Translations under genes and position numbers: made by a program | Notes under the pieces: generated by a model | Told to the model about the DNA's origin: nothing | Databases searched by the model: none | What the model saw: only the letters and a program-made list of their open reading frames with translations | Part shown: one piece after another, positions 54,472-64,000 of the stretch | How the letters are laid out: each line of letters opens with the position of its first letter | Numbering within the stretch: position 1 is the first letter of the stretch | Assembly: GCF_003576645.1 (NCBI RefSeq) | Contig: NC_044916.1 | Location: 13,136,135-13,200,134 of the forward strand | Length of the DNA: 64,000 bases | Direction: 5' to 3' | Source of the DNA: Ipomoea triloba | Lineage: Eukaryota; Streptophyta; Magnoliopsida; Solanales; Convolvulaceae

Positions 54472-55685
54472 TTATTCATATATGGGCTGGAAGAGGTCCC
54501 AAACTGCCTTGGCCTCGTTCCTCTCTGCTTCCTGCTCCTTGAATGCCTCATTAAACAGTTTCAATCTTTGCCCATTAACCACAAATGTTTTTCCCTCCTT
54601 GTTGGAAATTGCAACTGCTCCTGAGGGAAAATGCTCTTCCACTTGAAATGGTCCTGACCACCTTGATTTTAATTTACCTGGGAACAACTTGAGTCTTGAG
54701 TTGTAGAGTAGAACTTGGTCTCCAGGTTCAAAGTATCTCCTCAAAATCCTTTTATCATGAAAATACTTGGTCCTCTCTTTGTAGATCCTAGCATTCTCAT
54801 AGGCATCCATCCGGAATTCTTCAAGCTCATTCAAACACATCAACCTCTTTTCTCTTGCCAAATCCTCATTCAGATTCAATCTTGCCACTGCCCAATATGC
54901 CTTGTGTTCATACTCAACCAGCAAATGACATGATTTTCCAAAGACGAGTTTGAATGGTGAGACACCAATAGGGGTCTTGTAGGCAGTTCTCAGAGCCCAT
55001 AGTGCATCATCTAGCTTTAAAGACCAATCTTTTCTTGTTGGACTCACTACCTTTTCAAGGATTGACTTGATCTCCCTATTTGCCAACTCGACTTGTCCGC
55101 AAGTTTGAGAATGGTATGGCGTAGAAAGTCGGTGATGAATGCCATACTTGAGAAGAATCCTTTCCAAGAGTTTGTTACAAAAATGCTTGCCATTGTCAGT
55201 GATGAAGGCTCTTGGCATTCCAAACCTGGAAAAAATGTTATTCTTAACAAATTTCAACACTGTCTTTGAATCATTCCTTGGGGTTGCAACAGCTTCCACC
55301 CATTTAGACACATAATCCACAGCTACAAGGATATACTCATTCCCAAATGACCTTGGAAATGGACCCATGAAGTCCATTCCCCATACATCAAAGAGTTCCA
55401 CTTCGAGTATACCTTTCTGAGGCATTTCATGTTTCCTATTGATAGTGCCAGTCCTTTGACAATTGTTGCACTTGCTCACAAATTCCCTTGCAGTAGCAAA
55501 CAAGGTAGGCCAAAATAGTCCAGATTGTAGGACTTTTAGAGCTGTGCGATCGGCACTCATGTGTCCACCATAAGGAGAGGAATGGCAATGGCTCAAGACA
55601 CTTATGAATTCCTCTTCTGGTATGCATCTTCTTATAATCCCATCTGCACATCTTTTGAACAACAGTGGCTCATCCCAAAAGTAAT
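54472..55685 (-). pseudogene. Integrase region of Athila/Tat-type pol, 5' truncated
   Basis: About 404 codons of uninterrupted pol C terminus. It begins mid-protein at [16 protein letters not shown], because the element-4 LTR is joined at 55686. It has an HHCC zinc finger ([10 protein letters not shown] then CNNCQRTG), catalytic motifs [17 protein letters not shown] and GQVELAN (D, D, E), and the C-terminal SH3-like part [20 protein letters not shown] ending [13 protein letters not shown]. No chromodomain, as expected for Athila/Tat. The frame has no stops, so the host element was young when interrupted. The first codons of the open frame (55686-55758) come from the inserted LTR and are not part of this protein. 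Confidence 0.9.
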
Positions 55686-56099
55686 TGTGACACCCCAACC
55701 TTACACAAGCTGAGATAGATAAAAACTCAACACAACAGCTGACTATCTCAACCAACAACAGAACATAGCGGAAGCGAATTTAAAACCTAAGGGCGTCATG
55801 CCACATCTAGGTAAGATAACACGGCCTAGATGCATAGGCTAACCATAAAAACTGAACTGTATAAACGATAATCCTTAAGTCAAGTCTCAAAACATCCAAA
55901 CACTAGTCAAGAGTTTATAAAGAAATCTCAAATGGCTCACAGGCCAAAGCATAAATCTAAAAACATAACCACTATCTAAGCCTCCTCATACGGGTGTATC
56001 TCTATCGCGCTCACGCATAGACTTTAAGGCAAACCTGGAAAACACACAAAGAACCATTAGCAAAAGACTGCTAAGTAACCACCATTCACACCCGCAAGG

Positions 56100-56420
56100 N
56101 NNNNNNNNNNNNNNNNNNNNNNNNNNNNNNNNNNNNNNNNNNNNNNNNNNNNNNNNNNNNNNNNNNNNNNNNNNNNNNNNNNNNNNNNNNNNNNNNNNNN
56201 NNNNNNNNNNNNNNNNNNNNNNNNNNNNNNNNNNNNNNNNNNNNNNNNNNNNNNNNNNNNNNNNNNNNNNNNNNNNNNNNNNNNNNNNNNNNNNNNNNNN
56301 NNNNNNNNNNNNNNNNNNNNNNNNNNNNNNNNNNNNNNNNNNNNNNNNNNNNNNNNNNNNNNNNNNNNNNNNNNNNNNNNNNNNNNNNNNNNNNNNNNNN
56401 NNNNNNNNNNNNNNNNNNNN
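56100..56420. other. Assembly gap (N)
   Basis: 321 N within the element 4 LTR. Comparison with 63779-64000 shows that the missing part starts with the same LTR text. Confidence 0.98.
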
Positions 56421-57429
56421 ACATACAATAGTAGCACAGCTAGTTCACCCAACAACCTCCAAAAGATACCAAGGAACCACCACATCATACTCATACCCAA
56501 CTCAGCCCAAGAACCATCACTCAGAGTGCTCATCTCAGATATGAACACCAACCAACTCCCAAATAACAAAATCAAGGATTCAACCAACCAAATAACAGAC
56601 TCATATCGTGGACTAAGAGGTATGAATAAATATTCAGAATCAAGGTAACATATTCAATAGAATACTCTAACAAACTTAGAACGAAAGGGGAAACCAACCA
56701 CGGATCACTCACCAATCACTACCACCTTACTCTCACGGAAAACCCCAGCGGTTACATTGTCCCACTAGAGAACCCCGCAAGAGCAATTCCCACATACCGA
56801 ATCAGACTCAGCTCAGAATACAAAGAGATACTCCAGAATACAAAGATCATATCACAATACACCAATATTCATCTAACAGAGGCCAAATAACATGGAAATC
56901 CAAACCAACAAAGCTCATATACATCAATAAACAAAGGATCAAGACACAAGTCTATGAATCCAACCAACGAAATCAATAATAGGCTAATAACCAAGGATAT
57001 TCAGGATTTCCAATCACCAAATAATATCATATAGAGCGAGAGTGTAGAAAATAGATTTTGATGGACATAGTGGTTACCTTTGAAGCGTATTTAATTCCGA
57101 AAGCATACTAACTTTACTCATAAGCTAGGTCCAAAGCAACACCAAACTCAAAGCTCGGTTCATAACCACGAACCTGAAGATTAATATAACCTAATACCAT
57201 TACTATGACTATAAATAACGATATTGATATTCCTAATCGGTTCATTATAACCTATAATCCATGCTCAAGGCTAATGTAATATGACCATGTGAATTATACT
57301 TAATCTAATTACTAACTAATACTAAAACAAGGATATGATCAATACTAGTCTAAACTCAAGCTAAGATATAATATTATAACTACACTAAACTAAAAGCTTA
57401 ACATTAAACCAAAATGTTACCTTAAACTG

Positions 57430-57495
57430 TCTAGCCTCGGATTCGAACTCACTACCTCCGGCTCACACGCAAGCACCATACCGCCACGCTATTCC
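57430..57495 (-). mobile_element. Possible SINE head (tRNA-like A and B boxes)
   Basis: On the minus strand TAGCGTGGCGGTATGGTGC (A-box-like) is followed about 25-30 bp later by GAGTTCGAATCC (B box consensus). Spacing and wording are like tRNA-derived plant SINEs. No poly-A/T tail or target duplication was found. It is within the element 4 LTR. Confidence 0.35.
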
Positions 57496-58607
57496 ATCTC
57501 TTCTGTTACGCTGCGAGACTACAGAACCAAGCCTCCTTCCTTGCACCTACGGTTAACATGAGCGGAGGAGAGAGCCCGTTGCTGTTGTTCCGTTCGTTGG
57601 ACGGCTCTGTTTCACGGAGCTTCTAGCACCGCCACCGGCTACCGCCAAGACCACCATGGATCAGTTGCCGTCGCCATTGCCGAGAACAGGGGAGGCACCG
57701 GTTGCTCTGCTTAGTTGGTTCACGTCGACGGGGAGACGTTGCTGAACTCCGCTGCTGCCGCCGCTCAACACGGTCGAGAAGACGGGGGAGACCGCAAGCT
57801 ACCGCTGGAGTCCGTCTATAACGTCGCTGTTGGAGAATAGAGGAAGCGACCGCCATCGCCGAGCCCGTCGCTGACCACCATTGGTACGGTTCTGCCCGTT
57901 GCCGCCGATGATGGAGAGTCTGAGTCGTCAACGTCACCGGAGCTGCTCACCGCCGACGTCTCCCTCTGTTGCTGCTGCGATTCTCCCACGCCGCTTCGCC
58001 GGTGACCTTCATTGTGGGTGCAAGCGGTCGGCCGAAAAGAGAGAGACGAGAGGTGTAGAGAATTAACGAAAACAGAGATGAAGGAACGTGGATGGCTGCT
58101 GATGACTAAACTTAGGTTACCCTATTTGGAAGTTTCCTTTTTGGGCTAGGTTTCCTCTTTGGGTTTGGCTAGATCATAATTAGAAGGTTGGGTCAAAGTG
58201 ATCATAATATAATTATTGGACTTAGGGTAGTTTATTGGGTCCATACAAAAATAATATAGTATGGGCTATTTAGAGAAGTTGGGTCAATAACCATAGCTTA
58301 TAATACATATATATATATATATATATACATAATTATGGGCTTATAATATAACCTTAAGAAAAGATAAAATATGTTGGCTCAAAAATGTTTATGTGGGAAA
58401 TATATATATATATATCTATAGAGATATTGGGCTATAGACTATTATTATTAATTATAACAATAAACTATATACAAGAGTGTATAATCCCGAGCCCATAGGA
58501 AATAATGTTACTTATAATTATTTAAGTAATTACTTAATAATAAATAACCCCTCATTTTAAATATTTATATTTAAAAATACTAATAGGGAAAATGCGGGGT
58601 GTTACAG

Positions 58608-58632
58608 NNNNNNNNNNNNNNNNNNNNNNNNN
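58608..58632. other. Assembly gap (25 N)
   Basis: Joins the element 4 LTR start to an interior copy in the wrong orientation for a simple element. A likely misjoin. Confidence 0.95.
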
Positions 58633-60613
58633 GAAGATGCCAATCGAATAAATAAAGGACTTTCGTAGAACCCTGAACGATCAAAAGAGCAAGAATTCTT
58701 AATGCTAAAGAAGATGCACGCGTTACGTCGGCTTTAGGACTCGATGTTTCAAAGTACAAGAAAGTAAACCCGGTTTTCAAGATCACCAGTAATCATAGGC
58801 GAATCTCCTTTCAAGATCAGGGCGATACTCCCTAGTTGAACCTACTTTTCATGAAGCTTCCTCAGAATCCCTCGTTCTGCACCAATCAGTCTTTAGCAAT
58901 CCATCGCCTTCGACTTCTCCTGGGGTGGCAAAGGTTGTGCGTGTCGTACCTTACGAAGTAGAGCTTATCCGAACTGTAGACCCACGTTGCGTAGGAAGCA
59001 AGGTCAAGATCCGTCAATCGGTCAGAGTATCAGGTCAAATCGTCAAGCTGTGGAAACCGCTTAGAGTTGAGAAACTCCTTATTCCTCTTAAATCTGAATT
59101 CCTCTTTCATCTTTGAAATCCCAATTACCTTTTGTTGAAAAATCCCTTCTATATGTTCTAATCATTATTCATACATCTCTTGGGGAAACTAAATTTCTCT
59201 TTGTTTCTTGAAACTCTAAATGCCTTCTTGTCGAAACACCCCTTCTACCTATTCTAAATCTCCTTCTCATTTTCGCTTGGAACCGAATTCCTCTTTTCCC
59301 TTGAGAAAGTGCATACCCTATCGTTAAAGAATCCTTCCTATCTTCCCAGATCTCATTGCTATCATCCTTGAAACCGAATTTCTCTCATTCCCTTGGAAGA
59401 TTGTTCATCCCTTCGTTCAGACAACCTTTCAGTTTATTTTAAATCTCGTTCTTATCTCCTTTCAAGATTGAATTTCTTTCTTACCTTGAAGAGCTGAATA
59501 CCTTATCATTGACAAACCGTTTCGGTCTTTCGAGACCTTATTCCTAATCCCTTTTGGAATCTAATTTCTTTCTTTTCCTTGAATAAGCCAAATACCCTAT
59601 CGTTGGAAGACTCTTCCTATGTTTTCAATCTTGTGCTTATCTGTTCTCGAAGCCAAGTTCTGTTCATTCCTTCTCTTTTATTAAGGAACTTGACATTAAG
59701 CAATCATTCCCATTCTCTCAAACGTTGTTCTTGTTTGCTTCTTGAAAATAATTCTGTGCAAGGTGGCGACCTTATTTCCTAAGTCGTAACCTTGATAACC
59801 CTTGATTCTATTCTTAACCTACGTTGTTTTTGAATCTTGAACCATTAAGCCTTTCATTCCTTTTTTTCCGTTGGGTCAAAATTTTCTAACCGGGCATTAT
59901 ATATGATATATTGTTTTCTATATATATACTACCATACTAGTTTAACTCTCTGTCCCCAAAACGATTTTCTGAGCTTCGGGGACGAAGCTCCTTTTAAGGG
60001 GGGTAGAGCTATCCCTTCGTTCAGACAACCTTTCAGTTTATTTTAAATCTCGTTCTTATCTCCTTTCAAGATTGAATTTCTTTCTTACCTTGAAGAGCTG
60101 AATACCTTATCATTGACAAACCGTTTCGGTCTTTCGAGACCTTATTCCTAATCCCTTTTGGAATCTAATTTCTTTCTTTTCCTTGAATAAGCCAAATACC
60201 CTATCGTTGGAAGACTCTTCCTATGTTTTCAATCTTGTGCTTATCTGTTCTCGAAGCCAAGTTCTGTTCATTCCTTCTCTTTTATTAAGGAACTTGACAT
60301 TAAGCAATCATTCCCATTCTCTCAAACGTTGTTCTTGTTTGCTTCTTGAAAATAATTCTGTGCAAGGTGGCGACCTTATTTCCTAAGTCGTAACCTTGAT
60401 AACCCTTGATTCTATTCTTAACCTACGTTGTTTTTGAATCTTGAACCATTAAGCCTTTCATTCCTTTTTTTTCCGTTGGGTCAAAATTTTCTAACCGGGC
60501 ATATATATGATATATTGTTTTCTATATATATACTACCATACTAGTTTTAACTCTCTGTCCCCAAAACGATTTTCTGAGCTTCGGGGACGAAGCTCCTTTT
60601 AAGGGGGGTAGAG
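58633..60613 (+). repeat. Element 4 interior, plus-strand arm of an inverted repeat, with a 604-bp tandem duplication
   Basis: Equals the reverse complement of 60829-62207, apart from a second copy of 604 bp (59407-60010 repeated at 60011-60613). The content is itself a degenerate tandem array with a period near 90 bp (units starting GAATTTCTTTC or GAATTCCTCTT, each with CTATCGTT-like and CTTATC words). It ends in the element 1 polypurine tract, but GGGTCACTTG follows instead of an LTR. The 67-codon ORF seen three times is just this repeat. Confidence 0.85.
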
Positions 60614-60828
60614 GGGTCACTTGATTTACCAAATCTTCCCAACTGAACGAGCTGCTACACTTCTTTTCTTTAACCTTTTGTCAGCTTAGGCGAACTCCAT
60701 TTTCTTGAAAGGTCCAACTCAGAACCATTCCATAAGGATAATTCGTATTGGGGACAGAAGGTTAAATAACCCCTCATTTTAAATATTTATATCTAAAAAT
60801 ACTAATAGGGAAAATGCGGGGTGTTACA
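60614..60828. other. Centre of the inverted repeat: 150-bp spacer plus LTR-start fragment
   Basis: 60614-60763 is unplaced sequence. 60764-60828, read on the minus strand, is the first 65 bp of the element 4 LTR (same as 58606-58544), correctly joined to the polypurine tract at 60829. Confidence 0.75.
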
Positions 60829-63270
60829 CTCTACCCCCCTTAAAAGGAGCTTCGTCCCCGAAGCTCAGAAAATCGTTTTGGGGACAGAGAGTTAAAACTA
60901 GTATGGTAGTATATATATAGAAAACAATATATCATATATATGCCCGGTTAGAAAATTTTGACCCAACGGAAAAAAAAGGAATGAAAGGCTTAATGGTTCA
61001 AGATTCAAAAACAACGTAGGTTAAGAATAGAATCAAGGGTTATCAAGGTTACGACTTAGGAAATAAGGTCGCCACCTTGCACAGAATTATTTTCAAGAAG
61101 CAAACAAGAACAACGTTTGAGAGAATGGGAATGATTGCTTAATGTCAAGTTCCTTAATAAAAGAGAAGGAATGAACAGAACTTGGCTTCGAGAACAGATA
61201 AGCACAAGATTGAAAACATAGGAAGAGTCTTCCAACGATAGGGTATTTGGCTTATTCAAGGAAAAGAAAGAAATTAGATTCCAAAAGGGATTAGGAATAA
61301 GGTCTCGAAAGACCGAAACGGTTTGTCAATGATAAGGTATTCAGCTCTTCAAGGTAAGAAAGAAATTCAATCTTGAAAGGAGGTAAGAATGAGACTTAAG
61401 ATAAACTGAAGGGACGTCTCAACGAAAGGATATACAATTTCCAAGGGAACGAGAGAAATTCGGTTTCAAGGGACGATAGCAATGAGATCTGGGAAGATAG
61501 GAAGGATTCTTTAACGATAGGGTATGCACTTTCTCAAGGGAAAAGAGGAATTCGGTTCCAAGCGAAAATGAGAAGGAGATTTAGAATAGGTAGAAGGGGT
61601 GTTTCGACAAGAAGGCATTTAGAGTTTCAAGAAACAAAGAGAATTTAGTTTCCCACAAGAGATGTGAATAATGATTAGAACATATAGAAGGGATTTCTCA
61701 ACAAAAGGATAATTGGGATTTCAAGGATGAAAGAGGAATTCAGATTTAAGAGGAATAAGGAGTTTCTCAACTCTAAGCGGTTTCCACAGCTTGACGATTT
61801 GACCATGATACTCTGACCGATTGACGGATCTTGACCTTGCTTCCTACGCAACGTGGGTCTACAGTTCGGATAAGCTCTACTTCGTAAGGTACGACACGCA
61901 CAACCTTTGCCACCCCAGGAGAAGTCGAAGGCGATGGATTGCTAAAGACTGATTGGTGCAGAACGAGGGATTCCTGAGGAAGCTTCATGAAAAGGTAGGT
62001 TCAACTAGGGAGGTATCGCCTGATCTTGAAAGGAGATTCGCCTATGATTACTGGTGATCTTGAAAACCAGGTTTACTTTCTTGTACTTTGAAACATCGAG
62101 GTCCTAAAGCCGACGTAACGCGTGCATCTTCTTTAGCATTAAGAATTCTTGCTCTTTTGATCGTTCAGGGTTCTACGAGAAGTCCTTTATTTATTCGATT
62201 GGCAATCTTCGTTGTAAGGTGGTTCGGTCAAATCTTGGTGTTCTTCTTGCGATTCTTGCAGGTCAATAGCACGAACACATATCAACCTATTTTTCCACTC
62301 TTCATTGGTTCTTCTTGTTGGTCATCCAAAGTAGTGGAACGCAGCTCTCAACTTTAATCTTTGTGTTTAGCGCGATCAAGGCGCCTTTGCTTACTTGCTC
62401 GGTAGATTAAGTCTTCTACGGAACTCCATTAGCACTACGGGCCAACTCCACTTTGGAAAATTCGGGGATTGAGCTAGCCTTTAGGTTCACTTCGGTTGGT
62501 CTTGATATGCGGTTGATTCGGTCGTTTACTACCTTGCTTAGTTTATTCCTTTATTTATTTCTTGCCACCGAGGTTCCTTCCTTTTTATTCCTTTATTTAT
62601 TTCTTGCCACCGAGGTTCCTTCCTTAGAGTGCTTGCACAAGACTCCTTATGGCCGACCTGAAAGCTCCTACTTGGCGTGCTTTAACTCTTCCTTGACGCG
62701 TCGGCATTTGCTCGTGCCGATCCCTCATAGCCGAGAGTCTTCGAGTCTTCAGTCTTCGAGCTCCTATTGCTTTCTTCGTCTTCTTATCGCACTTCAGCTG
62801 CACGAACTTGGTCTTCAAGTCTTGAGGTGAACGAAGATCTTGCCGACGACGCTTCACACGTGAAGACGCCATTCCCGAAGAACGTAGATTGCTGTCGATG
62901 ACTCCAAGCTGCGAGTGGATTAGTCTTCTTTGACGAGCCGCCCGATCTTCTGATTGCTTAGACGCATACGGTGCTATCCATCGTTCCGCATCAACTAACT
63001 ACTTATTCCTAATCTAAGGCAGGCTCCTAGGCAAAACTAAAACGAAGCAACTTAACTAAAAGCGATTAACAACTTACCCGGAAGACGAGCCGCAAGCTGC
63101 AAACAACGAGGTTAACAAGGCACAAACAATATAAACAAACAAGGCGTGTCCTCACCGCGCATCCTAGAATTCACACAATCCTAGGATTCTCAAACTCCTT
63201 AATTGCTACTGATCAAGTCCTAGAGTCTCAAAAGTTCAACCCTAGGATCTCTACTCAGACCTCAACACAG
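60829..63270 (-). repeat. Element 4 interior, minus-strand arm plus leader
   Basis: Non-coding. 60829-62207 mirrors the other arm. 62208-63270 is C/T-rich leader with no credible ORF, and its last 150 bp (63120-63270) resembles the element 1 leader at 6616-6760. A 42-bp duplication lies at 62542/62584. Confidence 0.75.
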
Positions 63271-63282
63271 GCTCTGATACCA
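63271..63282 (-). other. Primer binding site (initiator tRNA-Met), element 4
   Basis: GCTCTGATACCA on the plus strand, i.e. TGGTATCAGAGC on the minus, two bases from the LTR end at 63285. Confidence 0.9.
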
Positions 63283-63284
63283 AC

Positions 63285-64000
63285 TGTGACACCCCAANTC
63301 CCTTACAAGAATAAATTCAATTAATTGGGCTCTTGATTAGAATAATCAAATTAGGCTCAAGAATTGTGACACCCCAACCTTACACAAGCTGAGATAGATA
63401 AAAACTCAACACAACAGCTGACTATCTCAACCAACAACAGAACATAGCGGAAGGATTAAAAACCTAAAGGGGTATCATGCCACATCTAGGTAAGATAACA
63501 CGGCCTAGATGCACAGGCTAACCATAAAAACTGAACTGTATAAACGATAATCCTTAAGTCAAGTCTCAAAACATCCAAACACTAGTCAAGAGTTTATAAA
63601 GAAATCTCAAATGGCTCACAGGCCAAAGCATAAATCTAAAAACATAACCACTATCTAAGCCTCCTCATACGGGTGTATCTCTATCGCGCTCACGCATAGA
63701 CTTTAAGGCAAACCTGGAAAACACACAAAGAACCATTAGCAAAAGACTGCTAAGTAACCACCATTCACACCCGCAAGGAAGTATAGATATACATATAAGT
63801 TGTAAATAGGTTTACACACCCATATAGAATATAAACACCAACAAACTGTTCAATAGTTCAAAATGGATACTCAACAACAATAAACTGAACGAATCATAAA
63901 CCAAGACTCAACCAAAGGGTCCAATATCCAATAACGAGAGTACAATACAACGAATCCATAAACTAGATACCAACTGAACAACAATCATAAGGAAACCAAC
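63285..64000 (-). mobile_element. Element 4, 5' LTR end (chimeric joint)
   Basis: 63285-63297 is the LTR end. An N at 63298 follows, then 63299-63364, which is a piece of the first part of an element-1-type LTR (matches about 4127-4193 reversed), then the LTR end again from 63365 to the window edge, equal to 55686-56099 and beyond. Either an LTR inserted in an LTR, or a misjoin at the N. Confidence 0.7.

Larger units (their letters stand above)
49929..55685 (-). mobile_element. Athila/Tat-type Ty3/gypsy retrotransposon, 3' half, carrying an RWP-RK ORF
   Basis: Read on the minus strand: integrase (55685-54472), spacer, RWP-RK ORF (54152-53160), long untranslated region, polypurine tract (51576-51563), and 3' LTR (51562-49929). 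The rest of pol, gag and the 5' LTR are cut away by element 4 at 55686 and would lie beyond the window. The integrase type, the AAGTGTGGGGGAGT polypurine tract and the LTR start TGATAAGTGCATATTTGATC are all typical of the Athila/Tat group. Confidence 0.8.
55686..58606 (-). mobile_element. Element 4 LTR (with gap)
   Basis: On the minus strand from TGTAACACCCCGC (58606) to GGGGTGTCACA (55686). The last 500 bp is close to the element 1 LTR end; the first 1.2 kb differs and holds a GC-rich block (57540-58075) and a tRNA-like promoter pair (57439-57491). 321 N at 56100-56420. ORFs in the GC block (57623-57937 minus, 57881-58066 plus) are low-complexity and not called. 56421-57420 is AT-rich with nothing seen. 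Confidence 0.8.
55686..64000 (-). mobile_element. Element 4: non-coding relative of element 1 (LARD-like), tangled assembly
   Basis: On the minus strand: 5' LTR end (64000-63285), initiator-Met primer site (63282-63271), leader, non-coding interior, polypurine tract identical to element 1 (60865-60829), LTR start (60828-60764). A near-complete LTR lies at 58606-55686, beyond an extra inverted copy of the interior. LTR ends, primer site, leader and polypurine tract resemble element 1, but there is no gag or pol. It inserted in the Athila/Tat integrase at 55686. The inverted/tandem interior may be an assembly error around the 25-N gap. Confidence 0.7.

Noticed and set aside
59579..61259. A 67-codon ORF found three times (59579 +, 60183 +, 61056 -) as a possible repeated gene
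   Set aside because: It is one repeat unit present three times through the tandem and inverted duplication of element 4 interior. It has no domain, and its surroundings are an array of similar units.

Overview
This is a stretch of nuclear chromosome from a flowering plant, most likely a eudicot (asterid is a guess). The evidence is PR-1 (CAP family) genes with plant signal peptides, a captured PHT1 phosphate-transporter fragment, an RWP-RK (RKD-like) reading frame, and plant lineages of LTR retrotransposons: chromodomain Ty3/gypsy with initiator-Met primer sites, Athila/Tat, and copia. At least three quarters of the window is transposable-element DNA. The only clear host genes are two duplicated PR-1 genes. 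No tRNA, rRNA or CRISPR was seen.

Left third (1-25000): a nest of elements. An old chromodomain Ty3/gypsy element ('element 2', about 2415-24934, + strand, dead) is the host. A copia-type element ends at about 2414 against its 5' LTR. A younger chromodomain element ('element 1', 4010-13170) sits inside that same 5' LTR. A solo LTR of element 2's own family (18257-20906, - strand) sits inside the 3' LTR with a perfect TCCAA target duplication. The element-2 LTR carries a 101-bp/50-bp minisatellite and an unexplained 177-codon ORF. Its 3' end is present twice around single-N joints, which looks like an assembly error.

Middle (25000-49340): a segmental duplication carries PR-1 twice (29684-30181 and 47632-48129, same strand, 18 kb apart), each with matching upstream remnants of a copia LTR and a Helitron helicase tail. 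Between the copies lie a complete gag-only element (TR-GAG type, 32287-37158, TSD ATCAT), a Pack-MULE with a broken PHT1 exon (38308-39435, TSD AAAAATAAAT), a CACTA-like terminus, a palindromic MITE in a TA repeat, and a long AT-rich non-coding tract.

Right third (49340-64000): a TTATGCAC-core minisatellite (49375-49850), then on the - strand the 3' half of an Athila/Tat-type element: 3' LTR, polypurine tract, a 330-codon RWP-RK ORF in the position where an extra or env-like ORF would sit, then integrase. The integrase is cut by the LTR of 'element 4', a non-autonomous relative of element 1 whose inside is a non-coding degenerate tandem array. That array is assembled as a tangled inverted and tandem duplication.

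The strongest candidate for something undescribed is the RWP-RK transcription-factor-like ORF carried inside the Athila/Tat element (53160-54152), with a second partial RWP-RK motif near its N terminus. A caution for the whole window: exact direct duplications with the same 42-bp offset recur in unrelated sequences (2461, 8890, 8948, 13239, 13321, 24723, 62542), which points to an assembly or gap-filling artefact. Local tandem structure should be verified with long reads.
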